From Pseudo-nitzschia pungens (taxonomy: Eukaryota > Bacillariophyta > Bacillariophyceae > Bacillariales > Bacillariaceae), in the NCBI GenBank assembly GCA_037355855.1, contig CM074761.1, forward strand, positions 186,001 through 250,000: a stretch of 64,000 bases of DNA, written 5' to 3'. Positions 21,980 through 36,821 of the stretch are shown here, in pieces. The translations under genes were made by a program, and so were the position numbers. Position 1 is the first letter of the stretch; every line of letters starts with the position of its first letter. Below the pieces are notes generated by a model, which was given only the letters and a program-made list of their open reading frames with translations, was not told where the DNA came from and ran no database searches.

Positions 21980-24868
21980 ATGAGCGGGACTTGCAACAAA
22001 AATGCAGTGATCTCGAGACGCTTTTACGGTTACATTTGCCGCAGTAACAATATCGCTAACAATATCAGTACGTGCAGCAGCAGCAGCTTTCACGCCGCAA
22101 GGAAGTTGAAGTTCCACTCTCGGACGGCAGTCCAAGACGCGTTGGTTCCGTTTCGATCTACATCTGGATCTCTATCTATATCTCGACTTCGATCTCGATC
22201 TCGACTTCGACGCCCGTCGCATTTCAATTTGCGCTACAACTCCAACTCCAACCACAACTACAATAACTATCCCAGAAGGCACTTTGCGTCCTTCGCCTCG
22301 GGATCTTCGTCGTCGTCGTCCGAAGAGGAAAACCTGCGGCACAACGAGGAGAACCGAAGCCGCCAACAACGACGGCATCAGCTACTCCCACCCGTCAAGG
22401 ATCCGCTGGAGCGAGCCCTCGAACAACTCCCCGAGGGCGCCCAGATCCACCTGGACTTTTTCGGGGAGCCCGTGACCTTTTTGCGAAACGAGCGGAGCGC
22501 CGGTGTTGGTATTGGTGGTGGTTTTGGTGGTGGCCAAACGGTTCGCGCCCACAACAGCGACGTGTCTGCCGCGGTGGCATCCCTGGACGGCTTTCTGATC
22601 GGGATCGTTTCCAAGGGCAAGGCCTTCACGGGAGGAGGAGAAGAAATGGGAATCAACGCCCAGGCCTACCACTCGGCCGCGCTGGCGTGGTCCGAGTTGA
22701 TTCGCCACGCGGCTGTCTGGAACACCGCGGATCGTCCCGATCGCGGTTCGTCGTCGCCGTGCTTGTGTCCGATGTTGATCCACGCGGCCGTGGCTCCGGT
22801 TTTGGCGCAGTCGGGAGCGGCGTACCTCCACCACCTCGATGGGATCCTGCAACACGTCGATTCCGGAGTCGAGGGATTGCGCAACGGTGAAAGCGACGAC
22901 GACGATGACGACGATACACCGATATCGCTCGTGGCACTGGCCGAGCGAGCGGTGGCCACACTGGAAACCGGCAACGACGGTGATGACGACCGATCGTCGA
23001 GGACCTCCCCGCCCCTCACCTCCCGAGAGGTCACGCACCTCACCGCGCTCTGGTGCCTCCTCCGCAACGATCACAACCGCGCGATGATGGTCCTCTACCG
23101 GCACGTCGTGGTCTGTCCGGGCGACGCCCTCGCGCTGAGCCTCCTCCTGGACGTCTGCCACACTTTGGGAAACTCGGAGGTCGCCCTCAAGGGCGCGGCG
23201 GCCGTCGCTTCCTACTGGAACGAGCGCCGGGGGGGGATGATCCGGCCGTCCATTCCCGGATACAACGTCGTCGCGGCGGCGATCGCGGTGGGACTCGCCG
23301 TCGGCGGTCGACGGGCCGAGGCCGAGCCCCTCGCGGAGGCCGTCCGCAGCAAGGGCGAGAAACTCGCCGGCGGAATGGCCACCTGGGCGCTGGCCCACGT
23401 CTTCGACGCGGAGGGACGGACGGCGGAGGGCATCAGCGCGTGCGCCAACACCGACGGGTCCGTGAACTACGAGTCGTGCGGATTCCTCCTGTTCGATGCC
23501 ATGCTGGCGGGGTACGGCGTCCGCTTTTCGCTGGATCGGGAGGAACGGGGCCGGGGACGGAGTCCCGCCCTAAGGCTGTACGACACCAACTACGGGGGCC
23601 TCCTGGAGGGGTCCGGCTTCGCGAGGGGGATCCTCCACGACGAGCCCCACCGGAGGGCTCCGATCGGCTGGCGGCGATCGAGATTCGAAAAATCCAACCG
23701 GGCCCAGGCCTTTATGGCCGAGGTCTTTGGCGAGGAGCGGAAGCGCAGGGCCGCCGAGGAAGAAGCGCGCTTTCGGGAGGCGGAAGCCCAAACAAATGCT
23801 TCCGAATCCCCCGGTTCCACCGTTGCCACCACCAACACCAACACTACCACTTCGATGGTGGCCCATGAAGGCAGCACCATCGACCCCGACACGGACCTGG
23901 AGGCGAGCGATGTCATGAACATTTCGTCCTCCCTGCAGAAAGGGGGAGGGGATTGGAAGCATTCCATGGAGGACGTCCTGACGTGGCTTCCCCCCACCCC
24001 GCAGTTCTTGTCGGACGCCACGCTGCTCCTGCTGCGATTCACGCTCAACGGGACGATTTCGTGCTCCAACTACCGCTGGGAAAACCTCCGCAACGCGTGG
24101 TCGGTCTATCTGGAAATCCAGCACCGGTACCACCGGGACCGCGAAACCGATGCGGACGCAACGAACCGCCAGTTCAACGGCAACGACCACGGCAACGACA
24201 ACGACAACGAGAAACTGAAATTTTATCCCCTGGCGTGTGCCGCCGCTTCGCTCGTGGCCGATCCACGCGATGTCGGCGAGCTGTCGGGTGCCGGAGGTCG
24301 GCTCCAGGCCGGATTGCACAAAATGGGCGAACTCCTCGACCTGGGCAACGCCACGGCTCCGGCGAACGACAATGAAAACGACAACGACAACGACAACGGC
24401 AACAGCAAGGCGAATTATCTGAGCACCATTTTGTTCAAAGAAATCGTCGCCGACAAGGAACCCGACTTTTGGCTCCCGGTCCTGGAAGAAGCCAAGCGGG
24501 AGGAATGGAAGACCGTCCTGAAGCTTCTTTCCTCGGCCACCGACGGGATCTACGATCCGACCGGCGAGGACGACCACGATATCATGGGGGCGACGCTGGC
24601 GACGGGATTTTCCGGCTGGGAATTCGACGTCCGGCCGTTTCTGGAGCACGCCGTCGTGTACGCGGCCTGCAAGTGCGGAGACTACGAGAGCCTCTCCATC
24701 GCTCGGTCCGTTTGCAGCCGGGGGGTGACGCTGCGCCCGAATTCCCCCGAGGAATGGTGGAGGTACAGCATCGTGCTGGGACTTCTGGGAGACGAAAAGG
24801 CGTCCGAGGACGCGCTCAATGCCAGCCACTCCTTCGGTGGCGGGCAGGGAACCAAGCTCGAGAGCTGA
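21980..24868 (+). CDS. TTC38-like tetratricopeptide protein, probably mitochondrial
   Basis: A 962-residue intact, intronless protein. The first ATG in frame (21980) starts an Arg/Ser-rich, acid-poor leader (SRRFYGYICR ... FHAARKLKFHSR ... YPRRHFASFASG) typical of mitochondrial targeting. The core matches TTC38 organisation: HNRAMMVLYRHVVVCPGDAL and LSLLLDVCHTLGNSEVALKG, then ATWALAHVFDAEGRTAEG and ALRLYDTNYGGLL. These correspond to the D-A-L----D--Y-LG--, WA-HA-AHV-E--GR--EG and -YD segments of that family. Several conserved His/Trp positions differ, so it is a divergent member. Asp/Asn-rich insertions lie in loops. No enzymatic activity is known for the family. The coding region is very GC-rich relative to its flanks. 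It converges on the folate gene. Confidence 0.75.
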   Translation: MSGTCNKNAVISRRFYGYICRSNNIANNISTCSSSSFHAARKLKFHSRTAVQDALVPFRSTSGSLSISRLRSRSRLRRPSHFNLRYNSNSNHNYNNYPRRHFASFASGSSSSSSEEENLRHNEENRSRQQRRHQLLPPVKDPLERALEQLPEGAQIHLDFFGEPVTFLRNERSAGVGIGGGFGGGQTVRAHNSDVSAAVASLDGFLIGIVSKGKAFTGGGEEMGINAQAYHSAALAWSELIRHAAVWNTADRPDRGSSSPCLCPMLIHAAVAPVLAQSGAAYLHHLDGILQHVDSGVEGLRNGESDDDDDDDTPISLVALAERAVATLETGNDGDDDRSSRTSPPLTSREVTHLTALWCLLRNDHNRAMMVLYRHVVVCPGDALALSLLLDVCHTLGNSEVALKGAAAVASYWNERRGGMIRPSIPGYNVVAAAIAVGLAVGGRRAEAEPLAEAVRSKGEKLAGGMATWALAHVFDAEGRTAEGISACANTDGSVNYESCGFLLFDAMLAGYGVRFSLDREERGRGRSPALRLYDTNYGGLLEGSGFARGILHDEPHRRAPIGWRRSRFEKSNRAQAFMAEVFGEERKRRAAEEEARFREAEAQTNASESPGSTVATTNTNTTTSMVAHEGSTIDPDTDLEASDVMNISSSLQKGGGDWKHSMEDVLTWLPPTPQFLSDATLLLLRFTLNGTISCSNYRWENLRNAWSVYLEIQHRYHRDRETDADATNRQFNGNDHGNDNDNEKLKFYPLACAAASLVADPRDVGELSGAGGRLQAGLHKMGELLDLGNATAPANDNENDNDNDNGNSKANYLSTILFKEIVADKEPDFWLPVLEEAKREEWKTVLKLLSSATDGIYDPTGEDDHDIMGATLATGFSGWEFDVRPFLEHAVVYAACKCGDYESLSIARSVCSRGVTLRPNSPEEWWRYSIVLGLLGDEKASEDALNASHSFGGGQGTKLES

Positions 24869-25229
24869 GAAGAACGACGATGTGCTGCCGCCGGTGCGTC
24901 ACGATTGACTTTTTTTTCGAGCCGGGCGCGATTCGATCGGAACAGAGGCATCTCTACCGATTGTTGCAATAATGTGCATGCTTCGTACCGAGCGTTGCCC
25001 TTTGAAATAATTGTTCGGTGCTACTAGTAGCAAGAAAAGATGACGCTATCTAGTGAGGCACTGTACGGTAGATCGGAGGTGGTACTAGTTTGTGATTCGT
25101 GACAAAACGTAATCGCGGATCAAGACTTGCATCGCTTTCGGTATTGGACAATTCTGTTAATTCAATTCAGTAGTTTTCACATCATTAATATTATTATTCT
25201 TGTTATTATTGAATCATTACACGTACTGT
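24869..25229. other. Convergent spacer
   Basis: AT-rich 3' flanks of the TPR gene and the folate gene, with one CTACTAGTAGC word near 25023. No gene is seen. Confidence 0.55.
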
Positions 25230-26415
25230 TTATCCTCGCGCCCCGATGATGGCATCCACCACCGCGGTGGCCTGCTTGGTACCCTTCACATTGTGCACCC
25301 TCAGAATGTTGCAACCGAGGGACCGATCGTCCGTTCCGCTCCGCCCCAGGCACAGCGCCGCGACACACGATCCCACCGTTCCGAAATCGCGGTTTTCCGC
25401 CACCGTCTCCCGCTCAGCGCTCCGATGAATCCCTTGCGGCTCGTGCCGAGCAGCAACGGGAAATCCCCGAGGTCGCGCCGCAACTTCGAGTAGTGCTTGA
25501 GCAGGCTCAGGTTCCCGTCGAGATCCTTGGCAAATCCGATGCCCGGATCGAGGATCTGCATCCACCGCGGGATTCCCGCTTCCTCGGCGGCCAGAGATCG
25601 TTCCAGCAACGCCCGCGTCACCCCGTCGACCACGCCTCCCTCGGTGCCGTAATCGGTGAGGCCCTGCATCGATTCGGGGGTTCCCCGCATGTGCATGAGC
25701 ACGATCGGAACCCGGAGTCGTGCCACGGTCGGCAGCATGTCCCGGTCAAAGGTCCCCCCCGACACGTCGTTCACGATGTCCGCCCCGGCCAAAACGGCGG
25801 CCTCGGCCACGGCCGCGTGCCGCGTGTCGATCGAAACGATCGCTTCCGGGCATCGCTCCCGGAGGGCTCGGACGACCGGAACCGTCCGACGGACCTGCTC
25901 CCCGACCTCGATTTCGGTCGCCCCGGGCCTCGTCGATTCGCCCCCGATGTCGATGATGTCGGCACCCTCGTCGATCATTTCCAGGGCCCGCGCGACGGAT
26001 CGCTCGACCCCGTCGTCGCCTTCCCTCCACTTTCCGCCGTCGCTGAAGGAATCGGGGGTGACGTTGAGTATTCCCATGATGAGGGTTCGATCGAAGAGCA
26101 GGAACCGCTCTCGGGGGAGCGGGACCATGCGGACGGCACCGGGCTCTTTCTCCTCGGCACCGTCGGGGTCGGAACCCACCAGGTTGTCCAGGAGATCGCC
26201 CAGGGACCGATTCTCGGAAGAATCTTCGGTGGAAGTCGTCCCGATTGTCGGATGGACCAAGTTTCGGCCGGCGACATCGATCAGGGGAGCGAGGACAAAC
26301 TCCCGTTCCGCCAGGCTGCGATGCGGAATCACCAGATCCGGTGTATCCACGATCACCGGAGTCGGCGTCGGCGTCGGCGTCGCTCTGGATTCGGATTCCT
26401 CGTGGTCGTTATTGC

Positions 26416-26451
<36 letters not shown>

Positions 26452-27235
26452 CGTTGTCGTTGTTGTTGTCGTAATACAGAAGAATATCCAGGTCCAGGGG
26501 ACGGGGCCCGTTGCGAATCTGCTCAAAGTCGCGTCCCATGTGCTCCTCGACGACTTTCAGGCGCTTCAGCAGCGAGCTCGGATCGTGGTCGGTGTCCAGT
26601 TCCACGGCACCGTTCCAAAAGGACGGCTGATCGGTCACGTACATTGGTTTCGTGTGATACAGAAACGAGGACCGCACCAACTCCGTAGGATGGTACGACA
26701 AATCGGAATCCTTGGAAGCATTCGAATCCGATTCGTTCTCCGAAGAAAAGGTCGGATCGCAAAGCAGCTCGAGGCCCCTGGCAATGTTCCGAAAGGAGTC
26801 CCCCTGATTGGATCCCACGGCCAGAAAGACCCGATAGCGTCGTCGACGTCGACGTTGTTGGTGGAGGTGGTGCTTTTGTGTTCCTAGTTGACTCATTGCT
26901 CGTGTCGCCTTCGTAGCAGTAGGAGTAGTCGTTGTTGTTGTTGCTGTTGCCATGGAATGCCTCGTGGAGATCTCTGTCGCTAGGTGGGGACCCGCACGAC
27001 GATTCGAAAAGGAACGAACGGTACCCAACCCGCGGTCCAAACCGGCTTCGGAAGCATCGACGGCGGTCGCCAGCCACAGACCGGGAACCACAACGGAAGC
27101 ACCCATTCGAAAACTCGTACTCGTACTCGTACCCATGCCGCTCCGTAGGGTTCGTCGCAACAGAGCCGTTCCTCCTACCAGCAGGGTTGCCGCGGCACCG
27201 GACCCTCTCACTCTTCTCCCTACCGTCAGATTCAT
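25230..27235 (-). CDS. Bifunctional HPPK-DHPS folate enzyme, one frame change near the end
   Basis: Catalyses pyrophosphorylation of 6-hydroxymethyl-dihydropterin and its condensation with p-aminobenzoate, the order of domains seen in plants and other eukaryotes. A leader of about 130 residues, rich in Arg/Ser/Thr, suggests a mitochondrial location. The HPPK part runs from VFLAVGSNQGDS through FWNGAVEL and RNGPRPLDLDILLYYD, with a poly-Asn/Asp insertion (GTT triplets, 26410-26475) before LVIPHRSLAEREFVLAPL. The DHPS part has IMGILNVTPDSFSDGG, DIIDIGGESTRPGA, IVSIDTRHAAVAEAA, DIVNDVSGG, ILDPGIGFAKDLDGN and LLGTSRKGFIGALSG. Translation then needs a one-base shift at the CCC run 25409-25411 to read the normal end ETVAENRDFGTVGS ... 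NILRVHNVKGT, stopping at 25230. No intron is seen. Confidence 0.88.
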
Positions 27236-29661
27236 TCTTGTGTGGACTTTTTTCTATTAAGAACAAACCAATCTACTGGAACGAGTACCGGTAGTAATTG
27301 TCATCTATCGAGAGAAAATCTGGATTGGCGTCTTTCGTGTCGAAATCGATGATGGGCAACGAAATAATCCTAGTAGTATGTTGTGATTTTTGATGGCTAT
27401 CGATCGACACGACACAGAAGATTTTGAATCAGAAGGTGGCGGGGGCTTCGAGAATACTTACTCAGTCCCACACAGTTTCTTTTTACAGTAAGGTTATGAT
27501 GTTGTCTGGACTCGAGTTCGGTAATCCTTAATTATGCTGAATGCCGAATGAATGAAAATCAAAATCAACAATCATCATGAAAATTGGTACGTACCGTACT
27601 CGTAGGTTGATTGATTCATGCAACGAGATTTTGCTTTCGAAAACAGTGGTCGAGACGCGACCAAAACGTTTGTCGGGAAACGGAGGGAGGTGCGTGCGGG
27701 TTTGGAACATCTCGATAGATCTTTGGATAAAGGATGGGAACTTTTGTCGACGACAACATCATTGGATTCACAATACCGTTCGTACGACCTTCCATCACCA
27801 CCCTCCTCATCTACTGTATCCGATAATTTCGTCGGGATCCGGGTCGATTCGATGACTTGGGCCCCATAGCATATACGGTGTCCTAGTCACGGATTGTCTC
27901 ACTCTAAGGAATAATTTTTATGAAAAGTAATACAGGAAGGTTATTCCTACTACTAATGACGTCAACAAGCAAGAAAAGGGCAGTTCACCAGAAGCAAGAA
28001 GAACGGCGATTATCGCTAGTTATTTGTTGGCCTACATGTACAAGAAGTAACATACACATTACTTGTTGTTGGACCACACCGAACATTGTTCGGCAGCAGC
28101 TCATACGAGTATAAAGTAAAAGGAGTGCGTAAAATACTTGCACCGGAACCACTATTCAGACTTCGTAGTAAATTAACCTTACTTGTATATTATTTCAAAA
28201 ACAGTTTTGATAACATAACAATGGATACGGTACTACTTGTTGTGACATTGACAGATGTTGGGATGCCTACCTCTACTACTACAATTACCACTACTAGTAC
28301 TGCCGGAGGTACCGTTGCGACACTCTCAGTAGGTCGTACTGTAGTACTTTCCAAGGGGCTTTCTTGGTTGGATCCATTCACACGACCAAAGATGGATGAT
28401 TCTACTTTCTCTGGGATCCAGCCATTCTCAATTCTTTGCACGTGTTGTTGGTCATTGACAGTTCAGTCTCGCGCTGAAGAACCGTATGTGGCGAACAGGA
28501 GAAGTGCACCGAGCGCAATTTGAAATTAGTAACAACTTGGGCACCCTTGCAGACTTGTCAATGAATCAGCACCATGTCGTCCCAAATTGCTCCGCTCGTA
28601 TTGTATGGCGATCTTTCTTTTTGCCGTTGTTTTCACCGAGGAACAGTTTTTTCTTTCAGAAATTTCTAGATAGACCTACTACTAGCTGCCTAGTCTTCTT
28701 ACCCATCAAGTTTTTCAACAAAGAAGCTAGAAGAATCTTCCACCAGCACCAAGCAAACCATCAGCATCATCTAGGTCGTCCTCCTCCCGGGAGTAAGATT
28801 ACTCCTCGTATTTGCCATGAGAGAGAATGTGGTGAACCTTCTAATACTACTAGTGGTAGTGGTAGTAGTAGTAGTAGCGGAATTGCAGTTGTCACCCCTG
28901 ATCGATGTTCCTCCTATTCCAGGATGTGCAACAAGAAGAAGGATTTTTTGTTGTGATTGTACCGTATGCTTTTTCCGTGACTGCAATCCACCGAAGCGAT
29001 ACGAGTATGTTTGTTTTGAGAATGGATCCTGGTTTGTTTCGTAAATCCGACAATTTAAGGTTACTATTGTTTGACAGAGATATACTAAAAATAAAAATAC
29101 CACCGAAAGCAATGTTCTCCGAGACAAAAACATACTGTGGTACCGTAAAACTTACGACCTACTGTACGAGCGAAGTTGGCTCGTCCTATCCCAGTGATAT
29201 CCTTCATACCGTTCTATCTCCATTCCCTTGCGATTTTTTTTTTTGTGTTTCGTAAAAATCGGTGAGTCCTGGAAACGCGGGGTCCAGCGCCGTTTCCGTT
29301 CCTTACGATTTCGCCGGATTCGATTCCTGCGCTTTTTCCTCAAAAGCAGTATGTAACGTTTCCATCGGTATCGGTATTACTTGTATTATTTTCGGTTGTG
29401 AAGTAGTGAAGTAGTTAGAATCATCCATCTCTTTCTCGTCATCGGAAAGAGCCTGACCACGATTCTTTCTCGCTACTGACCGGTATCAATCTGGTCGTGG
29501 TGATGAAGCATCAAAAGCTTCGCGTCTTGGGTTTCTCGATAGGGACGCTCGGGGTTGTTTCGTTATCCGTTCCGGTGTTCTCTACTACACGTGCGATACC
29601 GCAATTTTAAAGTTGTCGGGTATCTATTATATACTGCGTGTACTTTTTCCATGGAGAGAAA
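27236..29661. other. Divergent interval, CTAGTA-rich
   Basis: 2.4 kb between divergently transcribed genes. TACTACTAGT runs occur near 28270, 28680 and 28840-28880, TACGTACC near 27590 and 29140. Frames such as 28486-28956 plus or 28771-29133 minus show no motifs. I see no gene. Confidence 0.5.
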
Positions 29662-32752
<3,091 letters not shown>

Positions 32753-33019
32753 GCGCAACCGAGTCATTTTGCCGAAGTGTAAGCAATTCTTCGTTTGGAA
32801 GGCACTAAGAACGACTCCACATGATGACCATGATGGATTGGATCGCGGGATGAGCGCAACCGAGTCATTTTGCCGAAGTGTAAGCAATTCTTCTTTCGGA
32901 AGGCACTAAGAACGACTCCACATGATGACCATGATGGAGTGGATCGCGGGATGAGCGCAACCGAGTCATTTTGCCGAAGTGTAAGCAATTCTTCGTTTGG
33001 AAGGCGCGAAGAACGACTA

Positions 33020-34384
33020 TTGATGGCCAGTCTTCGTATGTTGCGGAATCGATGATCGGAGACTTCACTCTCGAACGTCACGCTTACCTTCCCGCCTTCG
33101 GGACCGGCAAAGGCGAGGTTCTCATGGGACGAATGGAAACCAGTTGTTGGTCCTCGTTTCAACAACTCTTTCTATTATTTCAGAATGATGATATAATACC
33201 ACGAAAGTCATTATTATTATTATTATTATTAAAAATATTATTCCTAATGATGACGCTATTGAAAGTGGAATCGAGGAAGGTTTCGCATTTGTTGATGACG
33301 GGCGTGACTGCCCTCTGTTGAGAACTGTTCGGTTGCCAAAAATGGTCACGCTTTGTGTCTGATCAAACGGTTTTGTTTGTTGGATGGTGGACTGGCGGGT
33401 CTTGGATGTGCGCTACTAGTAGTAGAAGAAATAATTCTTCGGGACAGAAGGTGAGCTACAAGCAGCAATAATAGAATTAAATATAATGGACTTTGTCAAC
33501 TGCAGTTATTTCGATCTGTGGTGCATTGACGTTGCTTGTTGTGCGTTTAGTGCAATAGGACGGTCTTTCGTTGAATTTCGGCATGGCTGGGTCTTCTTCT
33601 TTGATGGTTGCTACAAAGGCAACTCTTTGGGGGGCTAAGAAGGACAGCAAGCCATGATTGACACAACATTGTTTCTCAAGAGCAGCAGCAGCAGCAGTAA
33701 TTCTACTACTTCACTATGATCTAGAATGCTGCTGGTGGTCATCTAGTAGTAGTACTTCTTCTTGTTTCATTAGAACAAGTACTAAATGAAAAAGGCAACA
33801 AAGGAGGAGGTCCTCAATCGGGCTAGAAAAAAGTCTTTTAGCACCACCACCAGCAATGATGCCACCAGTACTAGTACTAGTAGCACTAGTGCGATGTTCA
33901 AACGAGAGTTTAGTATTTTGCTTGGGTTACGTACAGTATGCACTGGGAGCTCTGACCCTCTCTCGTTTGTTCTGTTCTACTGATTTACAAGTAGTAACAG
34001 CATGATGCCCCTTCAACTGCTTCTTTTCCATCGAAGAATTATCGTGCATGATGATGCAACGGTTTGGAATGAAGCCGGGGGAAATTCGGATGCCGGAAAG
34101 AATTTGGACGAGAATTTGAAACGTGGCCTTTCCCGGCAGAAAGATTTCTCACTTCTTCATTCCGTGAAAAATTTGCATCATCATCATCATCACCGTCGAA
34201 ACGACGGTTTCGTGCAACAACAACATCTTTGAACGAGATTCGTTTCACACTACGGTAGTTAACCTCACCGGTAGACATGGAAAACTAAGTCCGGAGCAAC
34301 CCTTGCTTGAATCATTGTCGCTAGTCTAACAAGAAACTATAATCGTCCCGATCGACGCTTTGCAGAGAATCACCAAACAGCGCG
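33020..34384. other. Spacer, no supported gene
   Basis: TTATTATTATTATTA run near 33210, AGCAGCAGCAGCAG near 33683, CTAGTA runs near 33410, 33745 and 33870, CATCATCATCATCA near 34180. Short frames have no family features. Confidence 0.5.
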
Positions 34385-36100
34385 ATGAGACCGCTGGCAT
34401 TGACCACACTGACGGCGTGGATTCTCGCGATCGGCCCGCTGGTATCGGTGCGGGCCTTTCATCTGGGGGCTTTTCCTTCTGGCATTCGAACGCCGGCAAT
34501 CAATGGCGGCGGTCGCGGGCACTGGGCTTGGACAGGGACACGGACACGGACACGACGAGCGACTCGAACAACAACTTCCCACGAAGAAGAAGAAGATTTC
34601 GTTCCCGGCCCGCAACCCGAACGGAGCTTCCCAACTTTGTCCGCTCTTCACCTTCTCTGCCCGGCAATCCTCGCCCCATCGTCACCACGAGCGCTACGAC
34701 AACCAGAACCGGAAGCAAAGCCAAAACCAAAGCCAAGACCTCGTCTCGCGGAAGAAACAAAGCGGATTCGGAATTCGCGGGTTCTTTCGTAGATTCCTTC
34801 CGTTGGTGAGAGGTTTTTCTTCTTCCGGCAAGATGTCCCTGCGGCTCCGTCGCTGGGCCGCAGCGATGGTTTTGTTTGCGGCAATGACCTTCTCGGCGCT
34901 GGATCCGGCCTGGGCCGCCACCAACTGGCCGAAGCGGGGGATCCTTCGGACGATCCCGCACCAGCAGCAGGCCTTCCATCACGAGGGTCAACACGAACTC
35001 GAACGCGAACGCGAATCGCAAGATTCTCAACCAGCAGCGGAACCGCCCGGCTCCGATCCGCGTGGTGCTTCCCCCGCCCCGCCTGTACCCCAATCGCGGA
35101 TACGGCAGCGGCAGCGGCGTCGGCAGCGGCAAATCGTACCACACCTTTCACCAAGCGACCGGCGAATCCTTGGCCATTGTCACCAATCCGGACGGAACGA
35201 CCAATTGCGTCCGCAAGGTCAATCCCCATCCGTTTTCCGATTCCCGGGCCTCGGACATTACCGTCGCCGTCCTGGGCACCGCACTGGTGACCCGGGGGGT
35301 CGTCAAGCGCCGAGCGGACCGCGCCAAGTACGGCGACGACGACCGGAACCACCCGCTCGGCCCGGGCCTGTCGGTGTGGAGCCTGACGGTCTCCCTCGAC
35401 GTTGCCGATCTGGGAGCCCCGACCTCCGTGATCCGACGGATGCAGCGCCTGGCGGAGACCACCCCGACCGACACCCGGGAGGGCCTCCAATCGCTTCTCT
35501 CGGGGGCGGCCCTCGAGTTGTCCCGGCAGCTCGACGGGGGGACGATCTCGTCCGTCGAGTCGCAATATCAGCACTATCTCTCGAGCGACCAGGCATTGGT
35601 CCGAGCGGAGCGGCAGTACAACCGCGTGTCGGCGAGGGAGCGCAGCAAGTTCGAGCGCGAGTCCTGGAGCAACTACAACGGCAAGATCGTCAGAGACGAA
35701 GACGACGACGACGACCAAAGCTACAACAACAACAACAACAACAACTACAGCTACGACGGTGACAACGATGGTGCCACCAACGGATCGTCCGGGGAATCGT
35801 CGTCCCCCGGGGGTGTTGCCCCACCGAAAGCTTCGCTGGCCCTGGTCCAGCTCCATCTGGTCATCGAGGGAAACGCCATGGAGGCCTTTGGGACCCGCAA
35901 GGTGGAGACGCGAAGCTCGCTGCGGGAGGCGCTGATCCGGCTCTCCGGGGACGTGGCGGCGGTAAAGGATTGCGTCATCGCCGGGGAAGTCCTCTGGGCG
36001 CCCACGTTGCAATCCGATCGCAATCCAGCAGCAGGTGCTGACGCAGGAAGACGTCTACGTCAACTATCCCAGGCTCTGGCCGCTGGACTACGCGAAATAA
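34385..36100 (+). CDS. DUF1517-family plastid/thylakoid protein, several frame changes
   Basis: The ATG at 34385 begins a signal-peptide-like leader (TLTAWILAIGPLVSV) followed by RAFHLGAF, resembling the cleavage region of diatom bipartite plastid leaders. A second hydrophobic segment (AAAMVLFAAMTFSALDPAWA, about 34857-34916, another frame) looks like a thylakoid transfer signal. The mature part has the DUF1517 hallmarks: GRSGGSFGRSR, VWSLTVSLDV, TREGLQSLLSGAALEL, RVSARERSKFERESW, ALVQLHLVIEG, GEVLWAPT and finally EDVYVNYPRLWPLDYAK, with a stop at 36098. These lie in successive frames: at least +1 between the leader and the second hydrophobic segment, +1 near 34922 and +1 near 36006. A poly-Asn insertion sits at 35725-35750. 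The family is conserved in plastids and cyanobacteria without a settled function. Confidence 0.7.
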
Positions 36101-36748
36101 TAATCATCATCCACGATCGGGTAGTAAGTAATCTTGCGCGTAGCAACAATGCGCAAGAAAACCAAAGAATCCCTTCTCGAATAGTAGTAACAATTTTGAA
36201 CGAAAGGCAACCGGGTGCGGGAAACAAGAATAGCGTGGATCGAACGGGCGCAAACAAGACGAAAGTAGATACAGTAATGGAGTAATGGAGTAGTACTAAT
36301 GGACCAACAACGTCACGCATAGCTTGATCCCGTTTGGTGACGGAATGGAACAACAACGAATAGAGTAGGATGCTATGATCTGCCCCGCTCAATGCCGCTC
36401 GTTTGGGTTGATCTGCACACGAATGGAAAGCAAAGTGTTTGGGAACGAACGTGATGCCGCTGTTTCTTTCCAGTTTCGTACTTCGTTTCGTTTCGTACTT
36501 CGTTTCGTTTCGTCGCGACTCGTTTCTCGCCGGAGAACTCTCCTCTGACCGTTCCGCAGAACGCCGCAACGATAACCTAACCTACCTCTTTCGAGTCTGC
36601 TAGAACTGTCGGCTCTGACAAAAGTGTTGCACACGGATGCGTTGTCAACGCTTTGCATCCGCTGTCCGGCATCCTTGTCGTTTCGTCACTGCTGCAAACG
36701 CAAGTTAGCCATTCCCGGACCGCAACGCTCTGCAGACAAGAGCAATCA
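36101..36748. other. Spacer upstream of tRNA-Lys
   Basis: CGTTTCGTACTTCGTTTCG repeats at about 36474-36520. No gene is seen. Apparent minus-strand frames (36060-36658) are Ser/Arg/Thr-rich translations of these repeats. Confidence 0.5.
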
Positions 36749-36821
36749 GCCGAATTAGCTCAGTTGGCAGAGCGCACGACTCTTAATCGTGTGGTCGAGG
36801 GTTCGATCCCCTCATTCGGTG
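36749..36821 (+). tRNA. tRNA-Lys (anticodon CTT)
   Basis: A complete 73-nt intronless cloverleaf. Acceptor GCCGAAT pairs with ATTCGGT (last pair G-U), D arm with TAGCTCAGTTGG (A box), anticodon stem CACGA/TCGTG around CTCTTAA, T stem GAGGG/CCCTC around TTCGATC (B box), discriminator G. The anticodon CTT at 36782-36784 reads AAG. CCA is not encoded, as expected for a nuclear gene. A T run follows at about 36822 (GTTTTTGG), a likely Pol III terminator. Confidence 0.97.

Noticed and set aside
22382..24829. Long minus-strand frames (338 and 419 codons) opposite the TPR gene
   Set aside because: GC-rich antisense shadows of the intact 962-codon gene; Arg/Gly/Val-rich without motifs.
25493..26887. 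464-codon plus-strand frame opposite HPPK-DHPS
   Set aside because: Antisense shadow; poly-Val arises from the GTT repeat that encodes poly-Asn on the real strand.
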